In this document: piece by piece, positions 46,375 to 54,808 of the stretch
Layout of the letters: the number at the start of each line of letters is the position of its first letter
Numbering within the stretch: position 1 is the first letter of the stretch
Origin: Gnetum montanum
Taxonomy: Eukaryota; Streptophyta; Gnetopsida; Gnetales; Gnetaceae
Assembly (NCBI GenBank): GCA_015680685.1
Contig: MNCI01001268.1
Span: 799,677 to 854,484 of the forward strand
DNA length: 54,808 nucleotides
Direction: 5' to 3'
Position numbers and translations under genes: made by a program
The notes under the pieces: model-generated
What the model was told of the DNA's origin: nothing
Seen by the model: only the letters and a program-made list of their open reading frames with translations
Database searches by the model: none

Positions 46375-46460
46375 ATAATAATGCCTCAAGTGGAATTCAA
46401 ACTTGCAACCTTTTCTATATAAATCTTTGTTAAACTAATTAAGTTGCCTCTCATTAACAT
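46375..46460 (-). repeat. tRNA-derived SINE-like head
   Basis: Minus strand: GGCAACTTAATTAGTTTAAC (box A) and AAGGTTGCAAGTTTGAATTC (box B), with the AATTATAAATGAATATAATA body beside it (plus 46362-46381) as in the copy at 44345. Confidence 0.45.
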
Positions 46461-46600
46461 TATACAATGAGCAAAGCACAAGTCATTGGCCAACTCTCAT
46501 TATAATGCATTAAAAAAAATACTAAGTTTAAAGCTTAGTACCAACATCCTACACCTAAAAGGTATTGTTTTAAACATATTATTAATTATAACCTTACCAA

Positions 46601-47330
46601 AAACCTAAAAAGTAGAGAAGAAATTAGACAATGAGGTGATCACTTGAATCGCCGGTCATTTTCATTATAAAGATGTTAAGATGAGTATTCTTGAGAAATG
46701 CTCCTGCAGCCAGTCCATGTGAGAAAGAGAATGGATAAAATAACCAAATTTTAAAATCGAAAATATCCCGACGTTCTTGCCTTGAAACACGCAAAACGTG
46801 ACCTACACTTAGGGTATCCATGATCCCGACAACGTTGTACCATGCTACGCTCATCAATTTCACGTTCCCAGAACAACTCATGCAGGCTTCCTCTTTTTTA
46901 GGCATCTCAAGGCAGTTATTAAGGACTTTAAAAGGGAATAGATGTTTGTTTTTTTTAAAAAAATTTGAATGTATCCATTCTGAATTTCGAACGTGGGCGG
47001 GTGACTTGAAAAAGAGAAAAAAACCCATCAAAATCTCGGAAAAAACACATGGCTAGCTGGATAATTAGCCCAATCATTTATTGTGGCCAGTGACATAGTT
47101 ATGGTTAAGCGAAACTCAGCCTGTCAACAATTTTTATTTTTTAACTTCCAAAAACAAAACCAAAAAAGGTCAAAAACTATGAAGCAACACCGTAACTTCC
47201 CTGGAGTGGGCAGTTCGTGGGAATTTAAGATTGTAACGATCATTTACAGATGAAGGGGTCAAACAATTCATAAACTGGTTTGGTAGCAGCCTAGTTTGGC
47301 TGCATTACATAGACAGGGTTTAGTTTTTTT
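46601..47330. other. Upstream region of the IQD gene
   Basis: GC content rises relative to the repeats to the left. A 135-codon minus-strand ORF (46624-47031) has no recognised motif and overlaps a plus-strand ORF, so it is not called a gene. No clear TATA box was found; the promoter of the downstream gene is expected here or just to the right. Confidence 0.35.
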
Positions 47331-48176
47331 GACGCCTATGGGCTTTTCTGCACTTGCTTACTTGAGTTTTTTAAGGAGACGGGGCTGTCGGAAGTAGTTT
47401 TTATTGCTATTCCACTTTCTGGGTTAGTTTGTTTTTCCTTTTTCCCCAAGAATTTCCTTTTTTCTGGTTCTTTGTCTGCAAACAATGAATGGGCATGGAC
47501 ATGGACATGTCCATACCTTTTTTTGGTTGATTTTGCATGGCCATGAGGGTGCTTTGATTCCGCAGCTTTTGGTTGCTTGTGTTGGAAGAAGTTGCAGATT
47601 TTGGGTTCATGACAAGTTTCTTTTTTCTTGCACTTTTGCAGATAAACGGAAAGTTTGGACATTTCTTGACGTTCAAGGGACTCTGACATTCACTACGCAG
47701 GATGCCGATTTTGGGTTGGTCTCCTGATCGACTTTAGGTCCAGTGATCTTTTGACTCGATAGTTGAAATCTGGGTTTCTCGTGACATTTGCAGGTAGAAT
47801 TGTATTTCATGCGTGTAGTTCTTTCTTTCTCGGCGATGCAATTCTCCCTTTCTGCGCTATGTGAAATACTACCAATAACCGTCTTCTGTAAAATTTTTGT
47901 TTAAACGAGCAAGTTATGATGGTTGTTTCAAAATGGGAAGGATTTTATGATTTTTATCCGACTTTTAGTTGCTAGGTATGTTTAATGATGTTTTGCAGGG
48001 CTTTTGGACTATGTTATTGTGCTTGCTTTGTTTCCCAATGCTGTGGGGCTTCCTTGATTTTTATGTTAATGGTTTTAGGCGCAGTTTTTGGGTACTTCAT
48101 ACAGGACTGGTAGAATCACTCTTTCTGTTTTGGCATAGGTTTTTATACAATTTGAGTTTGGGGAGTTTGCGGCAAA
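47331..48176 (+). other. Probable 5' leader of the IQD gene, with a candidate intron
   Basis: T-rich sequence without a long ORF leading into the IQD start. A candidate leader intron runs from the donor CAG|GTAGAA at 47794 to the acceptor TTTTGCAG at 47998. Leader introns are common in plant genes, but only transcript data could confirm this. Short upstream ATGs are present, for example at 47969. Confidence 0.35.
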
Positions 48177-49763
48177 ATGAGCAAAGCAGGGAAGTGGTTC
48201 AAGAAAGTATTAGGACTGAAAAAATCATCCAGACAACCTGATGGCAGCGGTTCCGTTTCAACCACAGTGACTTCTCCAGATATGGCGACTTCTTCGGAGA
48301 AACCAGTGAGTCTTGTCCGCTGCCAAAATAATGGATCTGATGTTCTTTTTTGTGCTGTATTTCCTTTACGTATATAATGCGGTAAATCTGGTTATTCTAT
48401 CTTCGCTGTAGTCAAAAAGCAAAGGCTTAAGGCTTAGCTTTGGAGGCAAAAAAATCAACAAAGAAGCCTTCCCTGGAAGTGGAGCTCCTAAAGCTTCTGG
48501 ATCAGCCGAGCAGGGTCGTTCGAGTATTGGCAGGCATTCTGTTACTGGAGCATACGGTTCTGCACCAAGACTTTCTCAAGTGAATCCGGAAAAGTCCAAT
48601 CCCAAAGATGATCTGGCTATAGAAGCTGCAAGGCCAGAACCAATTTCTGCTGCAAATTCTTGGACTCATGATGACCTAGCAGCCATCACAATTCAGAAAG
48701 CCTATAGACGGCATTTGGTATCTTTTAACGATCATTTTCTAGTTTTATCTCTTTAATTCTAACTTTGTATCATTTTTTTCTAGTTTTATTTTAGGCAAAT
48801 TTATCTCTTTAATTCAAACTTTATATCATTTTTTTTACAAGGCAAAGAAAGCTGCACGTGCTCTGAGAGCTCTCATCAAAGTTCAGGCAGTTGCCCGAGG
48901 TTATATGGTGAGAAAGCAGATGTCTGAAACATACAGATGCTTTCAGTCCCTGGTAAAAGTTCAGAGTAGATCAAGATCACAACGGAAAGAAAGATTTGAA
49001 GCAAACTCTAAGCAAAATCAAAAGTCTAAGCTGAACGTAAGTTCATTCTTTACTAATTTACTCATCAGTTGTGTACTAGAGTTTGATTGTACTTCATATT
49101 TTAAGGTTTTACAGATGTAATAGGTTGCCTATGATAAGCATCTCGATTTTACTGAAACAGGGCACAATTGAACCAAGCATGAATGGCTGGACAAAGAGCA
49201 TGGAAATCGATAGCAAGTCCAAATCCAAACATAGTTCAATGGCTAGTGGAGAGTCTACTGTTATAAACCATAGCACATCTTCTACTGCTGATAGTTATTC
49301 CTACCAACCATTGATTAAGTCAAGGCAGCAACATTATGCCCCTAGAATCACTCTTCCTAATAAGAAGGGTTCAGAACTGATAGCCTCCACAGAGGAATTC
49401 AGTTCTAGATATGGCAGTGCAGACGATGCATACAGTTTATTTTCCTCAACCTCCAAATTGAAGAGGGGAAGCAGGCGCAGTTATACAATGAGTGAATCTG
49501 GAGATAGTGTGAGTGAAAGTTCTACAGTTGCAGTTCCTAACTACATGTTAAACACACAGTCCTCAAAGGCAAAGCGCTGTACTTCTGCACCAAGGGAAAG
49601 GGTCGGTACTGGTTCAACAAACACAAGGAATTCTACGATATTTACACAAGATTTTGTTCGAACGCTGAGGAGTTCTTATAACGGAGCTTATCTTCTAAGA
49701 GGAGGGTTCGATGGCAATGTCGAAAGCTTTGATACAGCATCAATGAAGAGTCTTAGGTTTTAG
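48177..49763 (+). CDS. IQ67-domain (IQD) calmodulin-binding protein, four exons
   Basis: Exons: 48177-48305, about 48412-48717, 48842-49036, 49161-49763. All introns (106, 124 and 124 bp) have GT and AG ends and all junctions fall between codons. The protein is about 410 residues. It starts MSKAGKWFKKVLGLKK, the usual basic IQD N-terminus. The IQ67 domain spans about residues 133-200: AAITIQKAYRRHL, then AKKAARALRALIKVQAVARG, YMVRKQ, and CFQSLVKVQSR, giving IQ-type repeats. The intron after HL interrupts IQ67 at the place typical of the family. Near the C-terminus PNYMLNTQSSKAK and TSAPRER (336-357) match the DUF4005 signature. The family binds calmodulin and often associates with microtubules, plasma membrane or nucleus; that role is inferred by family. 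No defect was seen, so it is likely functional. Confidence 0.92.
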
Positions 49764-51180
49764 TATTTTCAGGAATGATTTAACATCTGCTAATAGAAAG
49801 TCTACTGATTGCTAACATGAAAACTTGGTACTTGATTTGGTAGTACAAATGTTCAAATGTGTCAAGATTTGTTATGTTTTCATTCTGAAAGCTAATGTGG
49901 TACCACATTTGGATATTTTGTCTGAACACTGTTAAGGCAATAACCAAGAGTTATCCATGGTTTTTGCCATGTATCTGAAACCTTGATTATCTCCGAATTT
50001 ACTTTTTGAAATTTCTTAATTTACAAAAAATTGTCATCAGTGTGGTCTATTATGATGTTAGCTTTCTAATCCATGGAATGGAAACACAAATCTTGGTCCA
50101 TGTTTGTTCACCTATTATTCTATGTTTTCATTGTTTATTCACTGATGGAAACTGCAACGACAATAATTTAATCTCATTCTTTAAGAGCAGGACTTGTATC
50201 TGTGCTTTTAGGTTTCATAAACTCTTAGGAATTCCTTTGTTGTACTAAAGTTTGTTCCTGTAAGGTTTGTTTCAAGTCTAAAATAGTTCTCTGTAAGAGC
50301 TTTTAGTTTTTCTTTTTGCACAATTTAGTTGTCTGGGCTTATTACAGAGTACATCACCAAATTCAGAAATGACCAATTTTGTTGGTTCGTTTTAAATAGC
50401 CTTTGATGCAATATTACGCGTTATATTATTCAATTTGTATGTGCCCATATGAATTGAAAGTACACTCATCTAAGGTGTTAGAATCTCTCTTTTAAATGAA
50501 TCTGGCCAAATTTAAGAAGAATAGGTAAATAAATTATGATAAGAAATATCTGTTACTAATTTCTGTTGGGGCCTTCACACTCGGATTTAATTTTTCTTGA
50601 ATAGGTATTAAAATTTTTTTTCCTTAGTAATAACTTCTTGGATGTACGATAATGCAAGTAGAGCTGTTAAAGGCCTTCCTTCAAAATCCGTAACAGTTTC
50701 TCGGTTTTTGTTTTTTTTAAATCTTTTGTTTACATAAAAACTCAGAGTTGAGGTAATCAACTTCATATAACCATCCAAGCCTTTTAAATTAATTTGAAAA
50801 GGCATTTTCCTTGTGGAAGTGATAGTAATAGACATTTTCCCTCTTATAAAAATCGAAGCCATAACATCAAAGGAGCTGTTTCCCACTTTCATAAGAATTG
50901 TATTGTTATCACATCCTGCGATTTAAAAATACCAGGTGCATGTGAGAGTCACATGAAACTGTGAAAGCGTTCCATGTGATGTCTTGAAACTTGGATATAA
51001 AGATGAGCTTAGAAGGAATAACTTTGCCTGATTTCAGATTGCTTTCACTAATTTTCTCATCTGTCTTTAGGTGTTCAGATACAGTCATATAGAAGATGGG
51101 TATCTGAAGAGGGGAACTGCAATTTGCAACCACGTTTGAGTCTATTCTATTAATTTGCTACTTTTACAATGTGATTGAAA
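49764..51180. other. 3' flank of the IQD gene, no further gene seen
   Basis: The first few hundred bases are probably 3' untranslated sequence. No AATAAA lies close to the stop; the nearest clear one is near 50527. ORFs of 74 to 94 codons on the minus strand (50608-50892, 50909-51133) show no family motif. Confidence 0.4.
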
Positions 51181-51450
51181 ACAGTATGAACCATGACAAC
51201 TGGCAACTTTGGTGCTTCGGGCGGAGAAACTGCCAAGATTATGAGAAAGGTGAGTAATTCTATTATTCTAGCACATAGTATAGTACAACAAAAAGCTGTG
51301 TTTGCTTTTTTATATGGATTTGATGTGATTGATTCTGATTCAGTGATTTCTGATTCAGCGATGTGGGTCAATGGCATAACTCATGGGGACTGGGGAAAGA
51401 GAATACAACAGCAAACGGGATGGACTCTTCCTTGCAAGTTCCAACTATAG
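51181..51450 (+). other. Uncharacterised open frame, possible exon
   Basis: 85 codons from ATG 51193 (MTTGNFGASGGETAKIMRK) ending at TAG 51448-51450. The first 19 codons are followed by GGTGAGTAA, a strong donor-like sequence at 51250, so this could be a terminal piece of a transcript rather than one ORF. No homology recognised; low confidence that it is coding. Confidence 0.2.
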
Positions 51451-51990
51451 ACTTTTCTTAGTTTCCATGCACGAAGTCAATCCTGCTTTCTGCCTCTTCT
51501 ATATAATATTTTGTTGATTGTCACCGGTTTTTATGGAAAGCTGTGAACTGTATGATGCCTGTCAATGTCAAACAAAGATAGACCTGTTAATCAAATAAAT
51601 AGGTTAGTGCAAGTCATCCAACCAACACAAGAAAAGCCAAGAACAGGTCATGACTGTCCTATGATGTCATTCATTGATATGAATTAAGAAACCAATCCAA
51701 GACGAACTAGTCCTAGTTGCTGGGAACGTGCACCTTGATATTGGATATATAAAGTTACAAACAATATCGAAATTCTAGAATCAGATTTGTCTGTGGTTAT
51801 CCTCCACCACATTCAAGAATCAACTAATGCAAAGAAATGTTAGGTACACTGAAAAGGTTTGTCTGGGATGGGCCGAGACAAAATGTAAAATCGGATTATG
51901 GAAGCTGGTCCCCACTCGCCACCATATTGGTATCTTAGAGAGACTAAGCGCCATGCACACATCAAGGCATATTCAAAGTGTTCTTTAAAC
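51451..51990. other. Intergenic, no gene seen
   Basis: No coding frame. An AATAAATAG at about 51594-51602 could serve as a polyadenylation signal for a plus-strand transcript. Confidence 0.35.
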
Positions 51991-53090
51991 TTAATTTTTC
52001 ATAAAAAGTTATCATTAATTGTCAATGATATTGATTTAAATTAGTGTTATTTTATCATTATCATTCTAGCATTATTCTAATCATATGGATTTCCTTACTT
52101 GAGTTCTTTTTTGTTATTGGGTTGTTTGAAGAGTTTGATTTTTTGCTATTTACAATTTTATAGATCATCTTTAATCATTTTAAACTCTTTTAAATCTTCT
52201 TTCAGTTGTTTTTGTAGAATAGTGATGTAGCAACTTTTTTTAATAGGTTCATTATCTAATCTTCTTTGCATATGCCCAAACTATTGCAAACACCATTCTT
52301 GTAACTTATTTGAAATAAAAGCTACTCCATGTTTTTCTTTAATGTTGCATTGTGCAAGTTATCTCTTGTTGTAATATTTAACATTCATCTAAGCATTCAT
52401 ATTTCTGTCACTAATTTGTTGTTTATGCCTCTTATGTATTGCCCAACATTCAACACTATATAAGATAGCAAACCTAATTGTTGTCCCATAAAATGTTCCC
52501 TTTAGTTTTATTGGAATTCTTTTATCACATAAAATTGCACTAGCTTGTCTCTATTTTGACCATCCTATCTCTATCCTATTTTTTATATCTTTATTAATTT
52601 CATCATCTCATTTGAGCATTGATATGAGGTAGTGGAATTGTTTACAATGAGAAACCCTTTGGCCTTGGATTGTCACCTCTATATCATCAAACTTTATGTT
52701 GTTATTGAAATTGCATTCTATATATTCTATCTTACTTTTATTAATTTGTAAGCCTTTTAATTCTAGAGCATGTATCACTTTTCTATTTTAGAAGCAATAT
52801 TTTCTCAAATTGCACCCACCAATACAATATCATCTCCAAATAACATACATCAAGGAATTTCATCTTGTAGTTTCTTTATTAATTCATCTATAACAATAAC
52901 AAATAAGTATGGGGTTAGTGCAAATCTTTAATATAAACCTATTATGATTGAAAAATAAGATGTGATGTCACAAGCTATTCTAATTCTAATAGTAGCTCCT
53001 TTACACATGTTTTGACTTTAACATATTTACTAGAGATATATCTCTTCTACAAAGCCCACTAAATAAGTAAGTGTTAACAAATGATCTTGT
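51990..53090 (-). mobile_element. RTE-type LINE fragment (RT and C-terminal region)
   Basis: Minus-strand pseudogene of a non-LTR retrotransposon. Blocks in order: TPYLFVIVIDELIKKLQDEI, CMLFGDDIVLVG (FGDD at 52828-52839 in place of YADD/FADD), LKGLQINKSKIEYIECNFN, VTIQGQRVSHCKQFHYLISM, QASAILCDKRIPIKLKGTFY, AILYSVECWAIHKRHKQQIS, and FGHMQRRLDNEPIK. This series is characteristic of plant RTE-like LINEs. The endonuclease is missing (5' truncated) and stops are frequent. The 3' end is ATT-rich near 52000-52080. Confidence 0.8.
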
Positions 53091-53147
53091 GCAAAACGTT
53101 ACATCCAAAATATTCACGACATAAATATTATAAGCAAAACGTTACAT
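53091..53147. repeat. 14-bp direct repeat GCAAAACGTTACAT
   Basis: GCAAAACGTTACAT occurs at 53091-53104 and 53134-53147, at the boundary between the LINE remnant and the copia-like LTR remnant. It could be a target duplication of a small inserted piece or a local duplication. Confidence 0.5.
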
Positions 53148-53800
53148 GTGAATATTAATAAAAACAAGAAGGAAAAACAACTTGCAAAAGGGAGTGAGGA
53201 AGAAACAAGGGAAATACATAGGAAAGCAACTTCATTTAGCCTTCAAATCAAAATAGGGAGATTACAAAAAACACTCACAAGACAAACTCACAAATCAATT
53301 GTTCTTACTGCAACAACCATTATACAAGAGATCATACACTCTCAACTCACTAACCATAACTAATCCAAGATGGATTTAAATAGCTAGATTCAAGATTAAA
53401 AGAATGGAAACAACCAATAATTAACTTAGATAGATCTTCACTTTTCTTTTACAAGAAGTTTTAGAAATCTTAACTCTTCTTTGGAAAATTTTAAAACTAA
53501 CAAACAATAGAGGAGGAAAGTGAAGTTCAACACAGGTCAATTATAGATTTTGTCTTCATATCTCTAATAATCTCCCACTTGAAGACAAATCACTCAAATT
53601 GATGAAAAACAAGCTAGGACAACTTCAATCAATACTCCATGTCTTCCACAACATGTAGAAAAATCACAGGTGCACACAACCATTTGAAGAGCATCTCTAC
53701 ATAAAACATCCTAACGGACAAGGCCTCCTCAAGCCAAAACAACATGAGATAGCATTACACTAGCACTAACAAATGCTATGTCAAAAATCATAACAGATGC
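53148..53800 (-). mobile_element. Copia-type LTR remnant with polypurine tract (minus strand)
   Basis: On the minus strand AAGTGGGAGA (plus 53571-53580) followed by TTATTAGAGATATGAAGAC looks like the polypurine tract and start of a 3' LTR of a Ty1/copia element. That would place the LTR at about 53148-53570 and the 3' end of the internal region at 53571-53800, cut by E5 at 53801. No pol coding is left. The inner LTR end is not certain. Confidence 0.45.
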
Positions 53801-53825
53801 TGATGAGTTGTGTGCTGTTGGCTGT

Positions 53826-53951
53826 GATATCACGTACGTGATATCTTAGCTGACGCAATATCGCGTACGTGATATCACGTACGCGATATCTCAGCCGACG
53901 CGATATCACGTACGTGATATCTCAGCTGATGCGATATCACGTACACGATAT
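53826..53951. repeat. Array of GATATCACGTACGTGATATC palindromes
   Basis: Perfect 20-bp palindromes at 53826-53845 and 53902-53921; near-perfect copies at 53857-53876, 53871-53890 (overlapping the previous one by 6 bp) and 53932-53951. The unit spacing is about 31 bp, the linker being TCAGCYGAYGC-like. Lies directly upstream of the LTR TATA box. Confidence 0.9.
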
Positions 53952-54240
53952 CACGGCCTGCTTCAATTCCTATAAATAAGAGGTGGCTTTCCCAGTTTTA
54001 GGCATCCAGTTTAGTTCCTTAGCGAAGCTTTGGTAGTTTTTCCCTTCCAGAGATAGATTATTTTCCAGTGTCTGCCCGCAGTGTGGTGAATGTAATTGTA
54101 CGACATCCTTTATTCAAGTGTGACGTACTTGGACATGCACATGACTGGAAATAAAGATCGAGATTACTTCATCATTGCAGCATTCACTTTGTTATTTATT
54201 TATTTGTTTATTACATGTTATTTATCATTTTCTCTTAGTA

Positions 54241-54510
54241 ATGCGGAATGAGTACAACTTGATTATGAGCATTTAAGGATGTGTATGGATAATCAAGGAA
54301 CAGATGCTCATCGCACTTAGATTCTCTCTCATCTTTAAACTCCTAGAATGTGGAACGAGTACAACTTGATTACGAGCATTTAAGTGTGACTACTTGGTAT
54401 CCCAGTGGCGTACTTAGGATCTGCACTTGGTAATCCCAGCGGTAGTCGTGCACGAGGTCCAAGATGTGTGTGGTTGATCAAGGAATCGGTTGCTCGTCGC
54501 ACTTAGGCTA
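54241..54510 (+). repeat. Partial duplication within the E5 LTR
   Basis: GAGTACAACTTGATTATGAGCATTTAAG-type sequence occurs at about 54249 and again at about 54357 (one difference), and the GATGTGTRTGG ... ATCAAGGAA ... GCTCRTCGCACTTAG block occurs at about 54279 and again at about 54463. The first copy lacks the central TGGTATCCCAG section. Confidence 0.75.
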
Positions 54511-54793
54511 GATTAGATTTCCTTACCTTTTCCTTCTAGATTAGTTTAGTTAATATTCTTTTCCATTGCCTTTAGGAGTAGCGTTAGAATTAGGAACACA
54601 TCATATGTCTCACTCTGGACTAAACCATACATGACAAATATAAATACTAGTCTAGGTGGGAAGACAACGAACTGCGACCTAAGGTTAACGATCTAGGTGC
54701 CACAACTAGTTCGTCTATGGAGTTCGACCGGATCACACGTGAAAATGCTCGTATTCGTATGGTTGAGCATAGGGGTACCTTGCCACTCATCAT

Positions 54794-54808
54794 TGGCGCC
54801 ATTGCCGG
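54794..54808 (+). other. E5: primer binding site (tRNA-Asp), cut by the window end
   Basis: TGGCGCCATTGCCGG matches the complement of plant tRNA-Asp at all but one of the visible positions and begins two bases after the LTR. It is the least decayed primer site in the window, which suggests the youngest element here. Confidence 0.9.

Larger units (their letters stand above)
44236..46600. other. Intergenic, SINE-like repeats, no gene seen
   Basis: AT-rich sequence with long A and T runs and no convincing ORF on either strand. ORFs of 70 to 90 codons near 44471-44840 and 45425-45661 lack recognisable motifs and overlap on opposite strands. Confidence 0.4.
53801..54792 (+). mobile_element. E5: 5' LTR of a further Athila-like element
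   Basis: 992 bp, TGATGAGTTGTG ... CTCATCA, with the 7-bp terminal inverted pair TGATGAG/CTCATCA intact. U3 carries an array of 20-bp palindromes (53826-53951). TATA box TATAAATA at 53971-53978, polyadenylation block TGGAAATAAAGATCGAG near 54145-54161, and GGGGTACCTTGCCACTCATCA-type end. R/U5 contains a partial internal duplication (54241-54340 against 54348-54510). The element continues beyond the window. Confidence 0.88.

Noticed and set aside
46624-47031. 135-codon minus-strand ORF upstream of the IQD gene
   Set aside because: No motif, no homology recognised, overlaps a plus-strand ORF, and lies in probable promoter sequence.
47336-47689. 117-codon minus-strand ORF, Lys/His-rich
   Set aside because: Antisense to the T-rich leader of the IQD gene; the Lys richness follows directly from the TTT/CTT composition of the leader.
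53826-53951. Reading the palindrome array as a CRISPR-like array or a recombinase attachment site
   Set aside because: Units are self-complementary with short, similar linkers and lie in U3 of a plant LTR, so there are no unique spacers and no site-specific recombinase nearby.

Overview
This window looks like intergenic heterochromatin of a large-genome seed plant, most likely a gymnosperm. The evidence is AT-rich sequence, several generations of decayed LTR retrotransposons nested in one another, tRNA-derived SINE-like repeats, RTE-type LINE remnants, and one short host gene with small GT-AG introns. No bacterial, organellar or CRISPR-type content was seen. The species cannot be named from the sequence alone.

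Layout. (1) 1-1568 is the 3' end and 3' LTR of a retroelement (E0). (2) 1569-7436 holds a broken minus-strand ORF of unknown family, a SINE-like repeat, a plus-strand chromovirus pol fragment and a minus-strand tRNA-iMet primer binding site. The PBS belongs to element X0, whose LTR (7437-7696 plus 42835-43491) was split by a later insertion. (3) 7697-42834 is that insertion, E1, an Athila-like Ty3/gypsy element with a tRNA-Asp PBS, flanked by a perfect 5-bp target duplication (CTCTT). E1 was itself hit twice: by E2 (15508-25404, near-perfect duplication C/A-AAAC) and by E3 (28207-40360, perfect duplication ATGAG). E3 was hit in turn by a 2.7-kb LTR-like insertion (31434-34167, perfect duplication CTATC). 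(4) 43492-47200 holds SINE and LINE scraps. (5) 48177-49763 is the one convincing host gene, an IQ67-domain (IQD) calmodulin-binding protein of about 410 residues in four exons. (6) 49764-53800 holds 3' flank, an RTE LINE fragment and a copia-type LTR remnant. (7) 53801-54808 is a fresh-looking 5' LTR plus tRNA-Asp PBS of another element (E5), which continues beyond the window.

How the elements work together. The E-family is organised as LTR, PBS, gag, protease, RT, RNase H, integrase, an internal polypurine tract, a spacer, a third ORF (ORF3, a coiled-coil protein in the env position), a 3' polypurine tract, and LTR. E1 has every part but is decayed. E2 keeps pol with an intact FMDD box but has lost ORF3. 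E3 keeps gag and ORF3 but has no pol at all, so it looks non-autonomous. Recurrent features worth study are arrays of 20-bp palindromes in U3 (with one copy inside E3 ahead of ORF3), a second polypurine tract just after pol, and an intron-acceptor-like sequence at the ORF3 start.

Two of the three places where an N occurs can be explained as assembly faults. A contig of about 536 bp at 36531-37066 appears to be in the wrong orientation, and a 46-bp overlap at 42204-42297 was left unmerged.
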